Below, one piece after another: positions 7,172 to 14,400 of a stretch of DNA of 22,100 nt (its first letter is position 1; every line of letters begins with the position of its first letter). The notes below the pieces were generated by a model. The model worked only from the letters and a program-made list of their open reading frames with translations, did not search any database and was not told the origin of the DNA. The position numbers were made by a program, and so were the translations under genes. Source of the DNA: a virus; the IMG/VR virus record IMGVR_UViG_3300034104_000306, positions 1 through 22,100 of that record; one strand, given 5' to 3'.

Positions 7172-7717
7172 ATGGCTTGTAATTTATCAGCTGGAAGACA
7201 GGAAGTTTGTAAAGAATCAATTGGTGGTATCCAAGGGGTTTACTTTATTAACTATGTAACTGGCTCTTTCACTAAAAACGGAAGTGGTGAAGTAACTGCA
7301 GTACCTTCAGGGTCAACTCTTTATTTCTATACTCTTAAAGGTTCGAGTGCATATACTGAAACTGTTACAACTTCAAGAGATAATGGTACTACATTCTTTT
7401 CACAAGAATTAGTATTAAATCTTAAAAAGTTGACAAACGAGATGACTACTCAATTAAAGCTTATGGCTTATGGTCGTCCTCAAATTATCGTTTGGACAAA
7501 TAATGGTGATGCATTGTTAGTTGGTGAAAAATTAGGTGCGGATGTAACTGCAGGTACAATTCAAACTGGTGGAGCATTGGGTGACCTTTATGGTTATTCA
7601 GTAACTTTCACAGGTATGGAACAATTACCGGCGGCATTCTTATCAGGTAGTTCAACAACAAACGCATTAGGTGGTCTAACTGCAAACTACACAGTAGTTA
7701 CAGGGTCAGCTGCTTAA
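7172..7717 (+). CDS. Putative major tail tube or virion structural protein
   Basis: A 181-residue protein starting MACNLSAGRQEVCKESIGGI, with alternating strands (GVYFINYVTGSF, TLYFYTLKGSSAYTETVTTS) and a C-terminal part LGDLYGYSVTFTGMEQLPAAF. The pattern R-x-N/D-G-T-T-F-F followed by strands and TFTGME is what I associate with tail-tube-like proteins of Bacteroidota siphoviruses. It has capsid-like codon use and is followed directly by a strong terminator, so it is probably made in large amounts together with the capsid protein. Tail tube is the preferred reading. A head decoration protein cannot be excluded because the gene lies before the portal rather than beside the tape measure. Confidence 0.55.
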   Translation: MACNLSAGRQEVCKESIGGIQGVYFINYVTGSFTKNGSGEVTAVPSGSTLYFYTLKGSSAYTETVTTSRDNGTTFFSQELVLNLKKLTNEMTTQLKLMAYGRPQIIVWTNNGDALLVGEKLGADVTAGTIQTGGALGDLYGYSVTFTGMEQLPAAFLSGSSTTNALGGLTANYTVVTGSAA

Positions 7718-7740
7718 TCAGTATTAGCATAAAAATATTA

Positions 7741-7775
7741 AACCCTACTCTTAACGGAGTGGGGTTTTTTGTTTT
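7741..7775 (+). terminator. Intrinsic terminator after capsid/tail-tube genes
   Basis: AACCCTACTC (7741-7750) pairs with GAGTGGGGTT (7757-7766) in a 10-bp stem with one T-G wobble and a 6-nt loop (TTAACG). The stem is followed by TTTTTTGTTTT. This is a clear rho-independent terminator, the only strong one in the window. It should limit read-through from the abundant capsid transcripts into the portal genes. Confidence 0.93.
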
Positions 7776-7833
7776 AACTATTTTAAGATAATGTTATGTT
7801 ATTACAAGATACAAACAAGCAAATAACAAGATA
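7776..7833 (+). promoter_or_regulatory. Intergenic GTTATTA element with repeats, copy 4, after the terminator
   Basis: Right after the terminator, AACTATTTT (7776-7784) begins 22 nt before GTTATTA (7798-7804), the same spacing as in the copy at 5322-5350. TGTTATT (7797-7803) and AATAACA (7822-7828) form a 7-bp inverted repeat. ACAAGATA occurs twice (7804-7811 and 7826-7833), the second copy touching the ATG at 7834. A new transcript for the portal operon is expected to start here because of the terminator. Confidence 0.45.
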
Positions 7834-8190
7834 ATGCTAGCTTACTATATATCTCAATCTAACGCATACACATTTAGAACAGAACCAACTTCTAGTAATC
7901 AATTTACTATGTCTTTACAAGATATGTATACATTGCAGAATTTAACTATGTCTATGACAAGTATGAGTTACGAACCATACGAAAGTTATATTCAATTCAC
8001 AGGGTCTATTAGTAGTTCCATAGTTGCATCTGAATATCGTGCTACATTATATAATAGTGCAACTCCAATATGGCATGGTTCAATACAAGTTTATAGGTCT
8101 CAATCAACAGACGATAAATCAGTATACGAAAACCAAATTCCTCCAGTAACTTCACACGCTAGTGAAAACAGATATACAATTTTGACATAA
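7834..8190 (+). CDS. Small beta-rich virion protein of unknown function
   Basis: A 118-residue protein, first gene after the terminator and one base before the portal gene (stop TAA at 8188-8190, portal ATG at 8192). It is rich in Ser, Thr, Tyr and Met and predicted beta: TMSLQDMYTLQNLTMSMTSM, YIQFTGSISSS, SEYRATLYNS, and a tail WHGSIQVYRSQS then ENRYTIL. The strand pattern with two halves looks like a compact Ig-like or beta-sandwich domain. I recall similar short proteins before Bacteroidota phage portal genes, without an assigned role. Head decoration or neck accessory is possible. Confidence 0.6.
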   Translation: MLAYYISQSNAYTFRTEPTSSNQFTMSLQDMYTLQNLTMSMTSMSYEPYESYIQFTGSISSSIVASEYRATLYNSATPIWHGSIQVYRSQSTDDKSVYENQIPPVTSHASENRYTILT

Positions 8191-8191
8191 T

Positions 8192-9487
8192 ATGAAACAA
8201 CAAGAAAAATTCTCAATCATCAACGTAAATAATAATTTGCTTCCTCTAATAACGGAAGATACAAAAACTCGTTACTCATGGATACCTTTTGGTGTTTATG
8301 GACATGATGATTTCTTTAATGCAGTAACAATGACTTTTAATGTATCAACAACTAACTCTGCATGTATAGAGGGTATTGCTGATTTAATTTATGGTAAGGG
8401 TATATACTCAAAAACACCTGCATTCAACGATGTATTACAAAAGTTAATTCCACAAGAAGAAACTAAAAGAGTTGCATTTGATTTAAAACTATATGGTAAT
8501 GCATGTTATCAGGTATATTGGAACGATGAACATACTAAGATAATTAAGATGTATCATATTCCAGTTCAAACCATTCGTGCAGAAAAGATTGGTAATTCAC
8601 CAAGAATAGAAAACTTTTACTATTGCATAGATTGGAATGACCAAAAGAAAATAAAAGAAAAGAAAAAGATTCCTGCATTTGGTACTTCTAATGAGAAAAT
8701 GGAATTACTTTATATTAAGAATTACTCACCAGGTTTATATTATTATTCCCTACCTGATTGGGTTGCAGCAATGCAATTTGCAATATCAGAAGGCGAGATT
8801 AGTAACTTACATTTAAATAATATTACAAATGGTTTCTTACCTGCTGTAATGTTAAACTTTAATAATGGAGTTCCTGCACCTGAAGAAAGACAAACAATAG
8901 AAGATTTAGTTCAAGCTAAGTTTACAGGTACGGATAACGCAGGTAGATTTATGTTATCATTCAACGATGACCCTGCAACTAAACCAACATTAGATGTAAT
9001 TGATATTAGTAATTTGCATGAGAAATATGATTATGTTGCAGAATATACACAAGATAGAATATTAGTTGCACATAGAGTAACTAGTCCATTACTATTCGGT
9101 GTTAGAACAAAGAACAATGGTTTTAGTTCTCAATCAGAGGAAATGAAAACTGCATTTAGTATCTTACAAACTATGACAATTAGTCCATTCCAAAACTTAA
9201 TCTTAAATAGTTTAGATATGGCATTGACAGAAGGTGGATATGCAGATACTGAATTATACTTTGAACAATTAACACCATTAGTAATACTTGCACAAACTGC
9301 AGATGAGACAGGTAAGTCAGTTGCACAAGTTGAAGATGAAACTAATAAGTCAATGGAAAATCCTGCAACACAAGAAAACCCAGGTGACCAAACAACACAA
9401 GACGCAATTATACCTACTGATAAAAAACCAATTTCACAATCATCAGCATTCTTTGAAACAGAATACGAAATATTTAATAAAAAATAA
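8192..9487 (+). CDS. Portal protein
   Basis: A 431-residue protein with portal-type features. It has an N-terminal region of conserved aromatics, then a stem/clip section LYGNACYQVYWNDEHTKIIK and IKMYHIPVQTIRAEKIGNSP, a repeated WNDQKK-type turn, and FAISEGEISNLHLNNITNGF followed by AVMLNFNNG. Further on it has EYTQDRILVAHRVTSPLLFG, where initiation/portal proteins place a conserved helix. The C-terminal 60 residues are polar and disordered (QEDETNKS-, QENPGDQTTQD-like). Twelve subunits would form the ring at the capsid vertex through which TerL pumps DNA and to which the connector (next gene) binds. It is unusual that the portal lies downstream of the capsid gene rather than upstream. Confidence 0.85.
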   Translation: MKQQEKFSIINVNNNLLPLITEDTKTRYSWIPFGVYGHDDFFNAVTMTFNVSTTNSACIEGIADLIYGKGIYSKTPAFNDVLQKLIPQEETKRVAFDLKLYGNACYQVYWNDEHTKIIKMYHIPVQTIRAEKIGNSPRIENFYYCIDWNDQKKIKEKKKIPAFGTSNEKMELLYIKNYSPGLYYYSLPDWVAAMQFAISEGEISNLHLNNITNGFLPAVMLNFNNGVPAPEERQTIEDLVQAKFTGTDNAGRFMLSFNDDPATKPTLDVIDISNLHEKYDYVAEYTQDRILVAHRVTSPLLFGVRTKNNGFSSQSEEMKTAFSILQTMTISPFQNLILNSLDMALTEGGYADTELYFEQLTPLVILAQTADETGKSVAQVEDETNKSMENPATQENPGDQTTQDAIIPTDKKPISQSSAFFETEYEIFNKK

Positions 9488-9489
9488 CT

Positions 9490-10008
9490 ATGTCATACGC
9501 ATTATTCATAAACAGAAACGATATTATAAAGAACACACCATTGCAAGGAGCAATTGATGCAGATGCTTTATTACCATTCGTTAGAACTGCACAAGATAAA
9601 TACTTAAAGAATCTTTTAGGAACAATTCTATTTGATTACTTACAGGCACAAATCATTGCAAATACTGTTGGTAATTTATCTGTATATTATCAAGACCTTT
9701 TAGATGACTATATTAAAAATGCTTTAATGTGGTATAGTTGTGTTGAATACATTCCGTTTTCATCTGTTCAGTTTAAATCTAATGGAGCAGTTAAACAACA
9801 ATCAGAACAAGGTATTGCACCAACAAAAGGAGAAATAGATTACTTAAAAGCACAGGCACAACAAAATGCTGACTATTATGCATTAAGATTACAAAACTAT
9901 TTGATTGCATATTCTCAATTTATTCCACAATACTTACAATCTATTGGTAATCAAACTCAAATATATCCTGACCAAAGTAACATGTACTTCGGTGGAATAC
10001 AATTATAA
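9490..10008 (+). CDS. Head-tail connector/adaptor-like protein (DUF6712-like)
   Basis: A 172-residue, mostly helical protein two bases after the portal stop. Residues 1-60 (MSYALFINRNDIIKNTPLQG, ADALLPFVRTAQDKYLKNLL, GTILFDYL) match the pattern I associate with the DUF6712 phage family, whose members sit after portals and are thought to be head-tail adaptors. A middle helix (YYQDLLDDYIKNALMWYSCV) and a C-terminal helix with many Gln and Tyr follow. In other siphoviruses the gene between portal and tail terminator encodes the gp6-like adaptor ring that closes the head. Family resemblance plus synteny support this, without catalytic residues to check. Confidence 0.65.
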   Translation: MSYALFINRNDIIKNTPLQGAIDADALLPFVRTAQDKYLKNLLGTILFDYLQAQIIANTVGNLSVYYQDLLDDYIKNALMWYSCVEYIPFSSVQFKSNGAVKQQSEQGIAPTKGEIDYLKAQAQQNADYYALRLQNYLIAYSQFIPQYLQSIGNQTQIYPDQSNMYFGGIQL

Positions 10009-10011
10009 ACT

Positions 10012-10536
10012 ATGTCAACTGCATTAGTAACAAATACAAATACAAATTATACAAATTATTACAATTTGATTAATTTCTTTGCAGAGTATATGGCACAACA
10101 CCCATCTATTACAGAAGTAGCAAATGAAGATTTAGCTGACTTTGATGAAAGAGAGTTTCCAAACTATCCTGTTGCAAATATAAATGTATTAGGAACAACA
10201 TTTAAAGATACTACAACTGATTTTAATATGCAAATCATTATTGCTGACAAGTATAAAGAAAAGAATAATGAGAGTGATGAAAGAACAAATGAAATGTCAG
10301 TTCCGTTTTATGGTACAGATGATAAGTATGATATATGGGCAAACACATTAGCAATAATGAATGATGTTACCAGTTTTATACAAAGAGGTGTAACCAATTT
10401 TGATATAAATGGTGATATAAATTGCAAACAATACCATGAAAGATTTGATTCAGGTTTAGCAGGATGGACTATAAACTTTACTTTAACAACACACAACGAC
10501 AGAAATCGTTGTCTATTTGAATTATACCCAAATTAA
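10012..10536 (+). CDS. Tail-terminator-like protein, paralog 1
   Basis: A 174-residue alpha/beta protein. It starts with a Thr/Asn-rich strand (TNTNTNYTNYYNLINFFAEY), then QHPSITEVANEDLADFDERE, FPNYPVANINVL, KDTTTDFNMQIIIADKYKEK, NNESDERTNEMSVPFYG and a C-terminal strand GLAGWTINFTLTTHNDRNRC. Length and position (after the connector, before the tail genes) fit a tail terminator or tail completion protein, which caps the tail tube and contacts the connector. The following gene is a clear paralog sharing almost every one of these blocks. Two diverged copies suggest separate roles, for example one terminator and one neck or tail-tip ring, but that split is a guess. Confidence 0.6.
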   Translation: MSTALVTNTNTNYTNYYNLINFFAEYMAQHPSITEVANEDLADFDEREFPNYPVANINVLGTTFKDTTTDFNMQIIIADKYKEKNNESDERTNEMSVPFYGTDDKYDIWANTLAIMNDVTSFIQRGVTNFDINGDINCKQYHERFDSGLAGWTINFTLTTHNDRNRCLFELYPN

Positions 10537-10537
10537 T

Positions 10538-11386
10538 ATGGCAACACCAATAATATCTAACACAGGAACAAACTATACTCTTTATTATAATGTAATAAAT
10601 TATTTTAGAATTATAATGTCTAATCACCCATCAATAGGAGTTGCAACAACAGGTGACTTATTTGATATAGATGAAAGACAATTTCCTGCATATCCAATCG
10701 CAAACATACAAATATTAGAATCTGATTTTGGAACTAATGTAACTAATTTTAGATGTCAATTAATAGTTGCTGATAAAGTTAAAAATAGAAATAACGAAAG
10801 TGATGAGAGAACTAATGAACAAATAATTCCTTATTTTGGAGTTGATGATAAAGTAGATGCATTCGCAAATACTCTTGCTATCTTAAATGATTTAACTTCG
10901 TATACGCAAAGAGGAGTGCAAGGATTTGAAATCAACGATGATGTTGTTTGTACCCCATTTGCAGACCGATTTGATAATGGTCTGGCTGGGTGGTCAGGAG
11001 AATTCACTTTGACTACTCACAATGATAAAAATCGTTGTCTTTTTTTTTTACTAGGTGATAGTGGATTTATAATTCAAGATTGTCAAACAGGTGAAAGATA
11101 TAAAGCAATATTAGACCCAGGCACTTATTCAACTACAATCGGTGGAGTATTCTCTACATTAAAATCACCTGGTTTATCAAATACATATGCTAACTTAGTG
11201 TGTTATATCATAGTAGAGCCAATAGAAGATTATGAGTGGGATTTTATAAATCTTCCAATAATTCAACCAGGAATCTTACAAACTTGCGCATTGTGTAATT
11301 TGTGGATAAATCCTAAAATATGGTCAACAACTCCTGCAGCATGGAGTGGAGCAGATGCAGAATTTAGAACATGGGCAACAGTATAA
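10538..11386 (+). CDS. Tail-terminator-like protein, paralog 2, with C-terminal extension
   Basis: A 282-residue protein. I chose the ATG at 10538 (MATPIISNTGTNYTLYYN) over the upstream in-frame start at 10517, because it aligns with the paralog's start and leaves a one-base gap after the upstream stop. Residues 1-168 match paralog 1 throughout (NHPSIGVATTGDLFDIDERQ, FPAYPIANIQIL, NRNNESDERTNEQIIPYFG, GLAGWSGEFTLTTHNDKNRC). The match ends exactly where a run of ten T (11040-11049) begins. After it come about 110 extra residues (GDSGFIIQDCQTGERYKAIL, CALCNLWINPKIW, and end WATV) with no Met. Reading either other frame from the run ends within about four codons, giving a 171-173-residue protein, close to paralog 1's 174. 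The extension is Cys/Trp-containing and unrecognised. Confidence 0.65.
   Translation: MATPIISNTGTNYTLYYNVINYFRIIMSNHPSIGVATTGDLFDIDERQFPAYPIANIQILESDFGTNVTNFRCQLIVADKVKNRNNESDERTNEQIIPYFGVDDKVDAFANTLAILNDLTSYTQRGVQGFEINDDVVCTPFADRFDNGLAGWSGEFTLTTHNDKNRCLFFLLGDSGFIIQDCQTGERYKAILDPGTYSTTIGGVFSTLKSPGLSNTYANLVCYIIVEPIEDYEWDFINLPIIQPGILQTCALCNLWINPKIWSTTPAAWSGADAEFRTWATV
11040..11049 (+). promoter_or_regulatory. T10 run at the domain junction, candidate slippage site
   Basis: Ten T follow NRC codons at the end of the shared paralog domain. The zero frame reads CTT TTT TTT TTA CTA and continues into the extension. A -1 slip reads TTT ACT AGG TGA (stop at 11056-11058). A +1 slip reads TAC TAG (stop at 11052-11054). 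Slippage by ribosome or polymerase would give a short form, and no slippage the long form. A miscounted T in the assembly is the main alternative. Confidence 0.4.
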
Positions 11387-11405
11387 AAATATTAAAATAA
11401 AAATA

Positions 11406-14400
11406 ATGGGAAGTTTAAGTAATCTTTATATATCACAATCGTATCAATCTCTAATTCATTTAGGGACTAACAATACTGCGTCTGCAAACTTAATTGAATT
11501 GCAAGATGGATTGGGTAATTCTATTGGAGTAGCAGTAAATACTAATGGAGATTTATTTCTTTCAGGTAGTTTAACTGCATCTTTACAACAAGGATATCTT
11601 TATGTTGGTGATTCAACTGGTAAAACAACTGCATTTGCAACGTCATCTTTGGTATCTAATGTTAATACATCATCATTAGTTACGACTGCTTCATTCAATG
11701 CTTATACTGCAAGTAACGATAGTAAAGTAAATCAGTTAATCAATGCTACATCATCATATGCAATCAGTTCATCTGTTGCAGCAGTAGACGCATCTCAACA
11801 ATCTCAAATCAATTCTTTAATTGCAGCAACTGGCAGTTATGTAACATCTACAATCACTGCAAGTTCATTAGTGACTGCATCATTTAGTGGAAACACATTG
11901 ACATTTACAAAAGGAGATAGTTCTACATTTGGAGTTGTTATCCCTGATATTAGTGGTAGCACAATCAATACAGGTAGTTTTGCAACAACTGGTAGTAATA
12001 ATTTTAATGGTGGTCAAATAATTACAGGTAGTTTAGCTGTTAGTGGTGCAGTTGTAGTAACTGGTATTATAGCAATAAATGCAGGGGGGCCAGTTGGTTA
12101 TTTGCAAACTGACTCAATATTTGCAAGAAGTGGAAGCTTGACACTCAATGGCCAACCGGGTAGTGTCATTATTACAAATTTCATGTCAAAACCAACTATT
12201 ATACAAACCAATACTGAAATTACAGGAGCTCTTAATTTAACTGGTAATTTAACTGCATCTTTGCAACAAGGATTTGTTTTAGTTGGTAATGCAAGTGGTA
12301 GAACTACGACTGTTGCAACATCTTCATTTGGTACTACAATAGATACAGGTAGTTTTACAACAACATCTTCGTTTAACTCATATACTTCATCTACTAATAT
12401 AAGACTAAATAACTTAGAAACTACATCGGCGAGTGTCAATATATCAATTAGTAATTTAAACTCAACTACAGCAAGCCAGGCAATTTCTATCACTAATTTA
12501 AACACATTTAGTGCATCTGCATTAGTGTCTATAACCAATTTAAACTCTGCAACATCATCTTATGTGACAGAAAGTGAAACTGCTTCTTTTGCAAGAACAA
12601 ATGTTGACAATAACTTTTCTGCAAATCAAACATTCACAAACATAACTGCAACATCTGCATCTATTACATATCTTACAACTCTTTATGAAACTGCAAGTGT
12701 AATATATTCTAGTGGTTCAAATCAATTCGGAGATGAGTTGACAGACATACAAACTCTTTCAGGTAGTGTAAAGGTACAAGGTAGTTTAACAGTTAATGGA
12801 ACACCTGTACAAACAAGTTCAGTTGATATCAGTGCATTAAACCAAGCAACTGCATCATTACAATCATTTACTCAATCAGCACAAATATCAATCAATGCAT
12901 TAAATACAAATAGTGCATCTGTAAATACATCTATATCTGCATTAAATACTTTTACTGCATCACAATCAACTGCATCATTAGTAACATCTATAACTGAATT
13001 AAACACATTTAGTGCATCTACATTAGTGTCTATTAGTAATTTGAATAGTACGACTGCATCTTTGAATACATCGGTAACTAATATTAATTCTGCTACTGCA
13101 AGTTTATTTGATAGTGCAAGTTTAGCATTAGTAACTGCATCATTTGACACAGGTACTAGAAACTTAACATTCACAAAAGGAAATAATACAACCTTTGCAG
13201 TTAATATTCCTGATGTTAGTGGTAGTGCAGGTGATTTCGTAACAACATCTTCATTCAATGCATATACACAAAGTAATGACCAAAGAGTTAGTTCATTAGA
13301 AACAAATTCAGCAAGTGTTAATATATCAATAAGTAATATAAACTCAACTACTGCAAGTTTAAATACATTTAGTGCATCAGCATTGGTGTCTATTAGTAAT
13401 TTGAATGCAAGTTCTGCATCACAACAAATTAGTATTGACAATTTAAATACAAATAGTGCATCGGTTAATACTTCTATAACTAATATAAATTCAGCTACTG
13501 CTAGTTTATTTACATCTGCAAGTTTAGCATTAGTAACTGCATCATTTGATACGGGTACTAGAAACTTAACATTTACAAAAGGTAATACAACTCAATTTAG
13601 TGTAAACATTCCTGACGTGAGTGGTAGCACAATCAATACAGGTAGTTTTGCAACAACAGGTAGCAATTCATTTACAGGTATTCAAACATTTGTTGATGGT
13701 ACAAATTTCAGTTCATTAGTTCCTACATCGGGTAGTTTAATGTTAGTTGCTAAATCATTTACATCAGCATCTGCACATCTTTCATCTTCATTTACGAATA
13801 GTGTAAACTTAATATTTAAGAACAATAATAATACTGCAGATACAATTATATCAGGTAGTAATAACTTATTTGTTAATCCAGCTGCTCCAACTGCAGGATA
13901 TAAAAGATACATAGGTGGTAGTGGTAATATAATGTTGAACGCAAGTACTGTCCCACTAATAAGTGGTAGTATGGTATTTAGTCCAATAATGACTAATAAC
14001 TATTTTGGTGGTAATGCAACTACATTAACTATGAGAGGGCCTGTAAGTGCTTCTACATGGACTTTTGCAGGTAATAGTGTAAATGGAACAATAAACATAG
14101 GAAATGCAGGAGTTTCTGCAGAGAGATTAACTGCAGGATTAACAATAACTGCTAATATTATTGCAGGGTCATTGACTGCATTTGCAAATCAAACTGCAAT
14201 AACATCTTCTGCTACAACGGCAAATGCTAATATAATCGTAGGAGGTGTAACATTAACTTTAAGTTCATCTGCAGCAGGATTTAGTAATAATATTGTAAAC
14301 GATAATGCTTTTACTTTAATTAATCAATTTTCATCAGGAAGTTTAGGATTGGGTCTCCCAGTTGTAAATCAAAATACAATTGGTGGTTCTACTAATACAT

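Noticed and set aside
10517-10537. Longer start for the second tail-terminator paralog at 10517
   Set aside because: The extra seven residues overlap the upstream gene and have no counterpart in paralog 1. The ATG at 10538 aligns with the paralog start.
11346-11405. Longer start for the large fibre at 11346
   Set aside because: It would overlap the previous gene and add a K/I/Q-rich stretch. The ATG at 11406 has an A-rich leader and begins the recognisable protein.
12098-13441. Long minus-strand open frames opposite the large fibre gene (12098-12538 and 12872-13441)
   Set aside because: They mirror the repetitive Ser/Thr/Ala codons of the plus-strand fibre. The translations are low-complexity V/L/D/N repeats, and the plus frame is a convincing protein.
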